Shown: positions 17,711-25,150 of the stretch, in pieces
Layout of the letters: every line of letters begins with the position of its first letter
Numbering within the stretch: position 1 is the stretch's first letter
NCBI RefSeq assembly: GCF_900461455.1
Contig: NZ_UGIA01000001.1
Span: 1,451,565-1,515,564, forward strand
Source: Helicobacter acinonychis
Lineage (GTDB): Bacteria; Campylobacterota; Campylobacteria; Campylobacterales; Helicobacteraceae
Reading direction: 5' to 3'
Length of the DNA stretch: 64,000 nucleotides
Position numbers and translations under genes: made by a program
The notes under the pieces: model-generated
What the model saw: only the letters and a program-made list of their open reading frames with translations
Told to the model about the DNA's origin: nothing
The model's database searches: none

Positions 17711-18852
17711 TGACTTTAAAACGCCTTAATTCTGATGCGTTAAAAAACGCCCTTCAAAAAATAGGTCCAGAAAAGATCGTGCAAAACCGCATGCACCAAA
17801 AAGGCGTTAGCTTTGTCTTTGAAATCAAACATTTGCCCTTGAGTGCTGCGTTGATTTTAAAGCAAGAAGCCATAAGTGTTGGAGGCGATTTTGCCACGCC
17901 AAAAGATTGTATTTTGGCTAAAGAGCCTTTTTATGATGGGGTGTTGATCGTGAGCGCTAATCAATTAGAGCGTTTGATTATAAAGTGCTATTCCCAACCC
18001 TTTGGGCTTAAACATTTAGCGCAAGAATTGAAAAGCCATCTCAAAGCCCCTAAACCTAACGCCCCACAGATCATGGCGGTTTTAAACCTTACGCCGGATA
18101 GCTTCTATGAAAAGAGCCGTTTTAGTAGCAAAAAAGCGCTTGAAGAAATCTATCAATTACTAGAAAAGGGCATCACACTCATTGATATAGGTGCAGCCAG
18201 TTCAAGACCACAGAGTGAAATCATTGATCCAAAAATAGAGCAAGAGCGCTTAAAAGAAGTTTTATTGGAAATCAAATCCCAAAAACTCTACCAACTTGCA
18301 CAATTTAGCATAGACACCTACCATGCCAAAACCGCCCAAATGGCTTTGGAGCATCATTTTTCTATCCTTAATGATGTGAGCGGTTTTAGTAGCGCTGAAA
18401 TGCTAGAAGTCGCAAGAGACTACAAACCTACTTGCATTTTAATGCACTCTCAAAAAACCCCCAAAGACATGCAAGAAAATGTGTTTTACCATAATCTATT
18501 TGACGAAATGGATCGTTTCTTTAAAGACAAGCTAGAGGTTTTAGAAAAATATGCACTTCAAGATATTGTTTTAGATATTGGGTTTGGATTCGCTAAATTA
18601 AAAGAGCATAATTTAGCCTTAATCAAGCATTTAAGCCACTTCCTCAAATTCAAAAAACCCTTATTGGTGGGAGCGAGCCGTAAAAACACGATCGGGCTTA
18701 TCACCGGGCGTGAAGTTCAAAACCGACTCGCTGGCACTTTAAGCTTGCATTTAATGGCGTTACAAAATGGAGCGAGCATTTTAAGAGTGCATGATATTGA
18801 TGAGCATATTGATCTCATTAAAGTGTTTGAGAGCCTAGAAGAGACAGATTAG
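17710..18852 (+). CDS. folP: Dihydropteroate synthase
   Basis: FolP condenses p-aminobenzoate with hydroxymethyl-dihydropterin pyrophosphate in folate synthesis and is the sulfonamide target. The protein of about 380 residues is longer than the usual 280. About 115 N-terminal residues precede the catalytic barrel, a Helicobacter/Campylobacter extension whose role is not clear. The barrel motifs are I-M-A-V-L-N-L-T-P-D-S-F-Y near 118-130, D-I-G-A-A-S-S-R-P-Q near 160 and V-G-A-S-R-K-N-T-I-G near 319. The ATG at 17710 overlaps the holB stop; a GTG one codon earlier is also possible. Last gene of the cluster, followed by a hairpin terminator. Confidence 0.92.
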   Translation: MTLKRLNSDALKNALQKIGPEKIVQNRMHQKGVSFVFEIKHLPLSAALILKQEAISVGGDFATPKDCILAKEPFYDGVLIVSANQLERLIIKCYSQPFGLKHLAQELKSHLKAPKPNAPQIMAVLNLTPDSFYEKSRFSSKKALEEIYQLLEKGITLIDIGAASSRPQSEIIDPKIEQERLKEVLLEIKSQKLYQLAQFSIDTYHAKTAQMALEHHFSILNDVSGFSSAEMLEVARDYKPTCILMHSQKTPKDMQENVFYHNLFDEMDRFFKDKLEVLEKYALQDIVLDIGFGFAKLKEHNLALIKHLSHFLKFKKPLLVGASRKNTIGLITGREVQNRLAGTLSLHLMALQNGASILRVHDIDEHIDLIKVFESLEETD

Positions 18853-18907
18853 ATAAAATTTTTGGCTCTGATCTTAATGAATATTAGCTATTACAAAAAA
18901 CACTTTT

Positions 18908-18932
18908 GAGTATTTTTTAATAACCAATACTC
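18908..18932. terminator. Bidirectional terminator between folP and the convergent gene
   Basis: 7-bp stem GAGTATT / AATACTC with an A/T-rich loop and A/T-rich flanks on both sides, located between two convergent genes. Confidence 0.65.
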
Positions 18933-18949
18933 TATTTTAACCCTAACGC

Positions 18950-19411
18950 TTAAAGAACCACATCCATCGTTGAAGCGTTGTTGTAAGCGTTTTGATAGCG
19001 TTGCAAAAAATCGCTATGGTTGGTGGCGTTAAAAGTTTGTAGGGCTTTCTTGTGCAAGCCATTCACCGGTTGTTTAGGAGTGCTTTCCACTTCTTTAGAG
19101 AATTTCCCATTATAAAAATCCGTCAAGCTATAAAGCGATTGAGCCGCAAGGCGTTTTTGACTCTCATTCATTCCCGCCGTCGCCCTTAAAAAAGCGTCAT
19201 ACTCTCTATCGCTCATCAATTCTAAAACCAAAAAGCCATAAGTCTCTCGCTTGTTAGGGTTAAAGGGGAGGTTTTCTATGAGAGCGTCCTTTTTTTCTCG
19301 TTCTACTTTTTCTACGCCTTCAATAGGGGCTAAATCTTCTTTAGGAGTGCTTTTTGAATTTAAAAGCCCATAGAGATTAGAATCAAATTGGTTGATAGAA
19401 GAAACGGCCAT
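18950..19411 (-). CDS. Conserved Helicobacter protein, probable RpoN (flagellar) regulon member
   Basis: A 153-residue protein without signal peptide or membrane segment. The N-terminal third is low-complexity and charged (P-K-E-D-L-A-P-I-E-G-V-E-K). The centre contains Y-G-F-L-V-L-E-L-M-S-D-R-E-Y-D-A-F-L-R-A-T-A-G-M, predicted helical, and the C-terminus is polar. I recognise no catalytic motif. A sigma54-type promoter sits just upstream (19447-19463), and in H. pylori sigma54 drives mid-class flagellar genes, so a role in flagellar assembly is inferred. A FlgJ-like or hook-associated role is possible but unproven. The ATG at 19411 is the only sensible start. Confidence 0.6.
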   Translation of the reverse strand: MAVSSINQFDSNLYGLLNSKSTPKEDLAPIEGVEKVEREKKDALIENLPFNPNKRETYGFLVLELMSDREYDAFLRATAGMNESQKRLAAQSLYSLTDFYNGKFSKEVESTPKQPVNGLHKKALQTFNATNHSDFLQRYQNAYNNASTMDVVL

Positions 19412-19446
19412 GCAGATTTCCTAGAATTGAATTTTACGATAATATT

Positions 19447-19463
19447 AAGCAAAATCCATTCCA
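19447..19463 (-). promoter_or_regulatory. Sigma54-type promoter (-24/-12)
   Basis: Read on the minus strand, TGGAATGGATTTTGCTT has GG, exactly ten bases, then GC, as in the TGGCAC-N5-TTGC consensus. A start about 12 bases downstream would leave a leader of roughly 25 nt before the ATG at 19411. Confidence 0.6.
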
Positions 19464-19606
19464 TAATGAGGTGAGATCATGGCATGGGTTTTAGGGTAAG
19501 ATAAAATATTTTGGATCCATTCAAGCGATATTGGAGCTTCAAAACTTAAGTCCTAATTATAAATCTTAGGTTAAACTACCTTAAAAATTTTGTTGGTGGA
19601 GAAGGC

Positions 19607-20515
19607 ATGCGTAATACCATTTTATTTGGCGTTTCAATGATACTCTTGGCGAATTTATGCTTTGGGATCATGAGCGCGTTTGTTAAAGTCACAGCTGACT
19701 ACTTTTCCCCCATGGAAAATGTGTTTTACCGCTCCATTACCATGACGCTTTTACTCTTACTCGTTTATCCTTTTAAGCCCTACCGCTTAAAGAGTTACAA
19801 ACAAGGCGGTTTTAAAAAACTCGCTTTTAGGGTTGTTATAGGGGGTTTAGCGATGTTAGCGTTTTTTTATAATATTGAAAAAATTTCGCTCGCTACCGCA
19901 ACGGCTTTCTCGCAATGCGCGCCTATTTACACGGTGCTTCTTTCTCCTTTCCTTTTGAAAGAAAAGCTCAAAAGAAGCGCGTTAATTTCAGCATGCATTG
20001 GGCTAGTGGGCGTGGTTCTCATTTCAAATCCTAGTGTGGAAAATGTAGGACCGGTTGAAATTATTATGGGTATATTGAGCGGAATCTTTGTGTCTTTGGC
20101 GTATATCACTTTAAGGGATTTGAGAGAGTATTACGACAAGCAAGCCGTGATTTTAGCGTTCGCCTTTGGCATGAGCGTGCTTGGGCTAGTGGGCATGTTT
20201 ATTGACATTCCTTTTTTATCCACAGGCATTCACATGCCCAGAAAAGAGGATATTTTGTGGATTTCTTTAATAGGGATTAGCGGAACTTTAGGGCAGTATT
20301 TCCTAACCTATGCTTACATGAACGCTCCTGCTGGGATCATTGCTCCTATTGAATATACCCGCATTGTTTGGGGACTCTTGTTTGGGCTGTATTTAGGCGA
20401 TAAATTTTTGGATCTTAAAAGTTCTTTAGGGGTGGCTTTGATTTTATTTTCAGGCTTACTCATCGCCTTGCCCGCCCTTTTAAAAGAATTAAAAAATTTT
20501 AAATCATGCAACTAA
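19607..20515 (+). CDS. EamA/DMT family transporter, ten-helix
   Basis: A 302-residue integral membrane protein of the drug/metabolite transporter (EamA) superfamily, with two internally repeated halves of five helices each. Visible helices include I-L-F-G-V-S-M-I-L-L-A-N-L-C-F-G near the N-terminus, A-L-I-S-A-C-I-G-L-V-G-V-V-L-I at the end of half one, and V-A-L-I-L-F-S-G-L-L-I-A-L-P-A-L at the C-terminus. The second-half motif P-I-E-Y-T-R-I-V-W-G is typical. A strong ribosome binding site GGAGAAGG precedes the ATG. The substrate cannot be inferred from sequence. It overlaps the next gene by ten bases. Confidence 0.82.
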   Translation: MRNTILFGVSMILLANLCFGIMSAFVKVTADYFSPMENVFYRSITMTLLLLLVYPFKPYRLKSYKQGGFKKLAFRVVIGGLAMLAFFYNIEKISLATATAFSQCAPIYTVLLSPFLLKEKLKRSALISACIGLVGVVLISNPSVENVGPVEIIMGILSGIFVSLAYITLRDLREYYDKQAVILAFAFGMSVLGLVGMFIDIPFLSTGIHMPRKEDILWISLIGISGTLGQYFLTYAYMNAPAGIIAPIEYTRIVWGLLFGLYLGDKFLDLKSSLGVALILFSGLLIALPALLKELKNFKSCN

Positions 20516-21750
20516 GCCCCCTACAAAGTGCACTGTTATACTTTCGCTATTTTATTTATCCGGAGAAAAAAACAAGGAGTTTTGATTTAAGCGATTTGAT
20601 TTTTATTATCATGGTTTTTTTAGTCCTGGCTTTAGGGCTATGGATGATTGGGGAAATTTCTATCAGTTACAAGGAGGCGAGAGACTTTTTTTATAGCAAC
20701 GCTTGGTTTGTTAAAATCGCTCAAAAAAGCACGGAAATCTTGGGTCAAAACGATTTGGCGTTAAGATTGCCTTTTTTACTCTCTCACATTATCAACATGT
20801 TTTTATTCTATCTCATAGGGCGAAAGACTTTAAAAAAGCCTAAAGACGCCCTTTATGTGGTTTTGACTTACGCTTTATTGCCTGGAGTGAATCTCTTTGC
20901 GATCTTATTGGCTAAAAGCGTGTTGGTGTTAAACCTTGGGCTTTTGATTGGCTATTTGTATGTCAAAACCCAAAAAATCCCCTATTTGACCATTAGCGCT
21001 TGTGCGTTTTTAGACGGCGCGTTCGTTGCACTTTTGCTAGGGGTTTTTATTTATACTTTAAAAAGGCGTTATTTTAAAAGCGTGATCTTTGCTTTGGTTT
21101 GTTTGGGTGTGAATATCGCTCTTTTTAATGGTAATTTTAAGGGCTTGCCTAGGGGGTATTTTATAGACACTTGCTTAGAGCTCATGCTTTTGTATTCACC
21201 CTTATTGTTCCTCTACTACCCTTATACGCTCTATAAAGCCCTTTTTGATAAAAAGCCATCGTTATTGGCCTTTATGAGCGCGAGCGGTTGGCTTTTCCCT
21301 TTGCTTTTGAGCATGCGTCAAGAGATAGATTTGAAAACTTTCGCCCCTCTAGCCTTAATCGGTTTGCCCTTATTCATTAAAAGCGTTTTAAATAGCCTTA
21401 GGGTGCGTTTAAAGGAATTTAGGGGGCAGTATTATTTGCGTGTTTTTAGTCTGTATCTTTTAATGCTCACTGAAACGCTCTTTTTGTGGGGGAGTAAAAT
21501 TTCTGGTGCCAATGAAAAGTTATTAAACCGGCATTTTTTAGCTAAAGAAGTCGCTACGGCTTTGCAATTAAGGGGTATCCGTCAAATCCGCACTAATGAC
21601 AAACAACTCGCTTTAAGGCTTCAGTTTTATGGCATTAAAAAGGGGGGGAGATTGAGGCTTATTAACACTAAAATTTCTAAAAAACGCCCAGATATTGAAA
21701 TCATCTACGCTGATAAAATTCTACAATCCTATAGTTTGGTGCGCCATTAA
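20506..21750 (+). CDS. Polytopic membrane protein, possibly GT-C glycosyltransferase-like
   Basis: A 414-residue protein with roughly nine to eleven hydrophobic segments from residue 27 to 325 and a soluble C-terminal tail of about 80 residues. The first periplasmic loop has S-Y-K-E-A-R-D-F-F-Y-S-N-A-W-F and is followed by L-A-L-R-L-P-F-L-L. This resembles the acidic loop and R-x-P pattern of dolichyl-phosphate/ArnT-type (GT-C fold) transferases that move lipid-linked sugars on the periplasmic side. That is a resemblance only. It starts within the end of the EamA gene, so the two are probably co-expressed. Known only as a conserved membrane protein in Helicobacter. Confidence 0.65.
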   Translation: MQLSPLQSALLYFRYFIYPEKKTRSFDLSDLIFIIMVFLVLALGLWMIGEISISYKEARDFFYSNAWFVKIAQKSTEILGQNDLALRLPFLLSHIINMFLFYLIGRKTLKKPKDALYVVLTYALLPGVNLFAILLAKSVLVLNLGLLIGYLYVKTQKIPYLTISACAFLDGAFVALLLGVFIYTLKRRYFKSVIFALVCLGVNIALFNGNFKGLPRGYFIDTCLELMLLYSPLLFLYYPYTLYKALFDKKPSLLAFMSASGWLFPLLLSMRQEIDLKTFAPLALIGLPLFIKSVLNSLRVRLKEFRGQYYLRVFSLYLLMLTETLFLWGSKISGANEKLLNRHFLAKEVATALQLRGIRQIRTNDKQLALRLQFYGIKKGGRLRLINTKISKKRPDIEIIYADKILQSYSLVRH

Positions 21751-21757
21751 ACCCATG

Positions 21758-21793
21758 CTTTAAAAAGCATTTTATCTTTAAAAAGCATTTTAT
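21758..21793 (+). repeat. 18-bp tandem duplication upstream of the DUF507 gene
   Basis: CTTTAAAAAGCATTTTAT occurs twice without a mismatch. It partly extends a hairpin ATGCTT/AAGCAT (21755-21770). Confidence 0.9.
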
Positions 21794-21797
21794 CTAA

Positions 21798-21817
21798 AGA
21801 GTGATAAAATACACTCT
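21798..21817. promoter_or_regulatory. Inverted repeat upstream of the DUF507 gene
   Basis: AGAGTG-8-CACTCT lies 30 bases before the ATG at 21847, right after the 18-bp duplication. It could be a weak terminator for the upstream membrane gene or an operator; no long T run follows. Confidence 0.4.
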
Positions 21818-21846
21818 AAAAATAAATAAAATACGCGAGAAAAATC

Positions 21847-22398
21847 ATGAGACTCAAACTAACCCATATAACGCATGTAAGCCATAAGATTGCCAACGAC
21901 TTTACCCATTCAGAATTACTAGAATTAAAAGCTCCTAGGGAATCATTGTGTACCTTGATAGAAGAAATTTTGGAAAAAAGCGTTAAAAAAGAAAACGCCA
22001 TAGATGAGCAAGCCAGGGAGCTTTTAGAAGAAAACACGGACGAAATAGAATTCATGCGAATGGATGAAAGGCAGCTTTTTTGGATGATTAAAAGGCAAAT
22101 CGCTCAAAAAGAAGGCTTTCATTTGTTTTGGGAAGAAAGGTGCAACGATTTATCGCACCAAATTTTGAATAAAATCTTAGATGAAGATTTGATCATGTTT
22201 AGCGTGTCTGAAAATTTGATAAGAAACTTGATTTACAAATCCATTGACACCTATTCTAAGGCGTATGAAAGCATTGAAAATGAAGTGCATGAAAAAATCA
22301 AGCATTACAAACGCAAATTACCCGTAGGGAGCGATGAATACGAACTCGTGTTTGAAAGGCTTTATGAAGAAGAATTAAGACGCAAAGGCTTTTTGTAA
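21847..22398 (+). CDS. DUF507 family protein
   Basis: A 183-residue soluble, strongly charged, mostly helical protein. The start M-R-L-K-L-T-H-I-T-H-V-S-H-K-I-A-N-D-F and the repeated acidic/basic pattern match the DUF507 family as I remember it. That family consists of two tandem halves of about 90 residues, found widely in Epsilonproteobacteria and Aquificae. Half two begins around residue 95 (H-Q-I-L-N-K-I-L-D-E-D-L). Function is unknown to me; no catalytic residues stand out. The last base of its TAA is the A of the carA ATG (TAATG), so it is co-translated with carA. Confidence 0.7.
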   Translation: MRLKLTHITHVSHKIANDFTHSELLELKAPRESLCTLIEEILEKSVKKENAIDEQARELLEENTDEIEFMRMDERQLFWMIKRQIAQKEGFHLFWEERCNDLSHQILNKILDEDLIMFSVSENLIRNLIYKSIDTYSKAYESIENEVHEKIKHYKRKLPVGSDEYELVFERLYEEELRRKGFL

Positions 22399-23537
22399 TG
22401 GTCTCTCTCTATTTAGAAAATGGGCTTTTTTTACAAGTGCAAAGTTTTGGGGCTAGCGGTACGCAAGTGGGGGAGCTTGTTTTTAACACTTCCATGAGTG
22501 GCTATCAAGAAGTCATTAGCGATCCTAGCTATAAAGGGCAATTTGTGATTTTTAGCATGCCAGAAATTGGGGTCGTGGGTGCTAATTCTAAAGATGATGA
22601 ATCCTTTTTTTCAAGTGCAGGGATTTTAGTGCGCCATTACAACGAATTTTTTTCTAACTCAAGGGCGGATTTTAGCTTGAGCGCTTATTTGAAAGAGCGT
22701 GGCGTTTTAGGGATTTGTGGGGTTGATACTAGGAGTTTGATTAAAACTTTACGCCATCATGGGTGCTTGATGATGGTCGCTTCCACGATAGAGCATGATA
22801 AAAACAAGCTTGAAGAGATTCTAAAAAACGCCCCTAGAATTTCTCACACCCCTTTAGTGGCTAGCGTTTCTACACCAAAAATAATAACCCATCAGCGCGC
22901 TACTTTTGATTTCAAAACCTTAGATTACAAGCCTTTTGATGAAAAAAACTCTCATAAAACTATCGCTGTGCTAGACTTTGGGGCTAAGGGCAATATTTTA
23001 AATGAGCTTCAAAATGTGGGGTTAAAAGCCCTTATTTATCCGCACCACACCAAAGCTAACGAGCTTATCAAAGCTTATGAAAAAAAAGAAATCCATGGGA
23101 TTTTCCTCTCTAATGGGCCAGGCGATCCTTTGAGTTTGCAACAAGAAATTGGAGAAATCAAACAACTCATTGGCGCTAAAATCCCTATGTTTGGCATTTG
23201 TTTAGGGCATCAACTGCTCTCTATCGCGCAAGGCTACCCTACCTACAAGCTCAAATTTGGCCACCATGGGAGCAACCACCCTGTCAAAAACCTAGAAACA
23301 AACGCCGTTGAAATCACTGCACAAAACCACAACTATTGTGTCCCTGAAGCAATTGAAAAAATCGCTACTATCACACACCGCAACCTTTTTGACAACACCA
23401 TTGAAGGCGTGCACTATAAAAACGCCCCCATCATCTCTGTCCAGCACCACCCAGAAAGTAGCCCCGGTCCTAAAGAGAGCCATTATATTTTTAAAGAATT
23501 TGTGAAATTGTTAGAGAATTTCCCCACTAGAGAATAA
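22398..23537 (+). CDS. carA: Carbamoyl-phosphate synthase small subunit (glutaminase)
   Basis: CarA hydrolyses glutamine and passes ammonia to CarB for carbamoyl phosphate, feeding arginine and pyrimidine synthesis. The 379 residues have the N-terminal CPSase_sm domain (F-N-T-S-M-S-G-Y-Q-E about 31-40; D-T-R-S-L-I about 111-116). A class I glutamine amidotransferase follows, with nucleophile Cys268 in F-G-I-C-L-G-H-Q and the His/Glu pair in Q-H-H-P-E-S-S-P-G-P near 350. Complete. carB is not in this window, which is normal for Helicobacter. Confidence 0.94.
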   Translation: MVSLYLENGLFLQVQSFGASGTQVGELVFNTSMSGYQEVISDPSYKGQFVIFSMPEIGVVGANSKDDESFFSSAGILVRHYNEFFSNSRADFSLSAYLKERGVLGICGVDTRSLIKTLRHHGCLMMVASTIEHDKNKLEEILKNAPRISHTPLVASVSTPKIITHQRATFDFKTLDYKPFDEKNSHKTIAVLDFGAKGNILNELQNVGLKALIYPHHTKANELIKAYEKKEIHGIFLSNGPGDPLSLQQEIGEIKQLIGAKIPMFGICLGHQLLSIAQGYPTYKLKFGHHGSNHPVKNLETNAVEITAQNHNYCVPEAIEKIATITHRNLFDNTIEGVHYKNAPIISVQHHPESSPGPKESHYIFKEFVKLLENFPTRE

Positions 23538-23547
23538 GAGATAATCT

Positions 23548-23581
23548 TAATTCTTTAGCCTTTTAGCCTAAAAGAATTTTT
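23548..23581. terminator. Terminator between carA and crcB
   Basis: Imperfect hairpin TTCTTT-AG / CT-AAAAGAA around a loop CCTTTTAGC, followed by TTTTT on the plus strand. The genes on either side are convergent. Confidence 0.55.
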
Positions 23582-23633
23582 ACGGAGATTTTTGCTAAAA
23601 ACTAACGCTTGATTTTTAAGAAATTAAAGAGCA

Positions 23634-24017
23634 CTAAACAAAATTTTTAGCCAAAAACCAGCCGATAGCTACCCCAATAAGCCCTAAAATATTAGTGCCT
23701 AAAACATAAGAAATAGCTTCAATGTATTGGGATTTTTGCAAGAGTTTTAAAGTGTCTAGCCCATAAGAAGAAAAAGTCGTAAATCCCCCTAAAACCCCAG
23801 TGACAAAAAAGATCCCAAAATCATCACCAAAAACTTTTTTAGCAGCCAAATGCCCCATAAGGCCGATGACAAAACACCCTATTAGATTCACGCTAAAAGT
23901 CCCTAAAGGAAAACTTTCAAACATTAAAAATTTGCTAGGCATCATCTTGCCCACAAAATACCTTAACGAGCTCCCTAAAGCCCCCCCTAAAGCGGCCCAT
24001 AAAAAGACAAGATTCAT
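23634..24017 (-). CDS. crcB: Fluoride exporter CrcB/Fluc
   Basis: A 127-residue membrane protein with four predicted helices. The family signature is clear: G-G-A-L-G-S-S-L-R-Y near the start, P-L-G-T-F-S-V-N-L-I-G-C-F at about 42-54, and G-V-L-G-G-F-T-T-F-S-S-Y in helix three, containing the central sodium/fluoride-site motif T-T-F-S. It functions as a dual-topology dimer. No fluoride riboswitch is recognisable in the short upstream region. It lies close to hemD on the same strand but with a 46-base gap. Confidence 0.9.
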   Translation of the reverse strand: MNLVFLWAALGGALGSSLRYFVGKMMPSKFLMFESFPLGTFSVNLIGCFVIGLMGHLAAKKVFGDDFGIFFVTGVLGGFTTFSSYGLDTLKLLQKSQYIEAISYVLGTNILGLIGVAIGWFLAKNFV

Positions 24018-24063
24018 GCATCATCCTTTAAAAAATAATTGAGAGCATTATAATAAGATGTTT

Positions 24064-24738
24064 TTAATCAACTTTCAAACTTAAAGCTAAATCCAAACAC
24101 GCTTCTAGAGAAGGTTTTTTAGCAATATAGCTTTGAATACCTCGCTCTTGCAAGTATTGAGCAGTCGTGTTGCCGATACTGATAGCGGTGTGAGTTTTTA
24201 AAAATCCAAAATAGTGCAAAAAGGCTTTTGCATGGCTTATGGCTGTAAAAATAAGAATGCTATTTTCTTTGGGTTTTAGGGCATTTTGTTCGCTTAAAGT
24301 CAAATGTTTGAGTTTGTTTTCATAAACAACGGCTTGTTTAAGATTAATCCCATGCTCTAAAAGGATAGTGTCTAAAGAAGAAGCAATGTCTTTCGCCCTT
24401 AAATACAAAACGCTTTTTCCTTTCAATAAAGGAATGATTTCTTTAGCAAACTCTTTTCCATGAGCTTTTTTCCCTATAAAGGCGATTTTAAAATGGTGAT
24501 CTTGTAAAGTTTTGGCAGTGGGTTCACTCAAAGCGTAAGCAGGGATATTTTGTAAAATTTTGAGTTTAGGGCTATGTTTTAAAGTTTCTAGCAAGGAAAA
24601 CACCGCATTTTTAGAGGTAAAAATAAGGGCGTTAAAAGGGTTCACATTTAATTCTAAAGGATAGTAGTGCAATCCATTTAAAATGAGAGTTTTATAAGGG
24701 GCAATCCTTTGAGAATGCACCCACACAATCTCCCTCAC
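24064..24738 (-). CDS. hemD: Uroporphyrinogen-III synthase
   Basis: HemD closes and inverts ring D of hydroxymethylbilane to make uroporphyrinogen III for heme. The family is poorly conserved, so identification rests on the 224-residue length, the two-lobed alternating alpha/beta pattern and scattered motifs: L-I-F-T-S-K-N-A-V (about 37-45), A-L-S-E-P-T-A-K-T-L and I-L-I-F-T-A-I-S-H-A-K, with I-S-I-G-N-T-T-A near 186. It follows the rhodanese gene by two bases on the same strand. Confidence 0.82.
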   Translation of the reverse strand: MREIVWVHSQRIAPYKTLILNGLHYYPLELNVNPFNALIFTSKNAVFSLLETLKHSPKLKILQNIPAYALSEPTAKTLQDHHFKIAFIGKKAHGKEFAKEIIPLLKGKSVLYLRAKDIASSLDTILLEHGINLKQAVVYENKLKHLTLSEQNALKPKENSILIFTAISHAKAFLHYFGFLKTHTAISIGNTTAQYLQERGIQSYIAKKPSLEACLDLALSLKVD

Positions 24739-24740
24739 GC

Positions 24741-25079
24741 CTAGTTTTTTTTATCGCTCAAAGAAGTGTCGTCATAGATCATTCTAAAGCCGTATTTTTC
24801 AAAGTCATAGACATTGCCCTCTAAATAATAGGGCGTATAGCCTAAGGCATGCATGCTTTTAGCCGCATTTAAAGCCCTAACCCCAGCTCTGCAATGGAGC
24901 AATACTTTTTTATCTTTGTGTTGGGATAAAAAATCAGCGAGCTTTTCTTCGTCATTGACGCTAATGAGCGTAACATTAGGCAAATGCAATTCTTCATATT
25001 CGTCTAACTCGCGCACATCCACCACGATAAAATCATTAAAATTGACTTCTTCTAAACTGATTGCATAATCTTCAAGCAT
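24741..25079 (-). CDS. Single-domain rhodanese-like protein
   Basis: A 112-residue cytosolic rhodanese domain. The fold starts with D-V-R-E-L-D-E-Y and has the active loop V-L-L-H-C-R-A-G-V-R-A, whose cysteine is the sulfur carrier. Sulfurtransferase activity is expected; the physiological acceptor is unknown. It is first in a minus-strand pair with hemD (two-base gap). The region between it and the divergent dld gene (25080-25150) must contain both promoters. Confidence 0.85.
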   Translation of the reverse strand: MLEDYAISLEEVNFNDFIVVDVRELDEYEELHLPNVTLISVNDEEKLADFLSQHKDKKVLLHCRAGVRALNAAKSMHALGYTPYYLEGNVYDFEKYGFRMIYDDTSLSDKKN

Positions 25080-25150
25080 GTTTATCCTTAATTTTTAAAG
25101 TAAGGTTATGTTACAATGATTTGATAAATAGGAATGTTTAGGGAGCGGTT

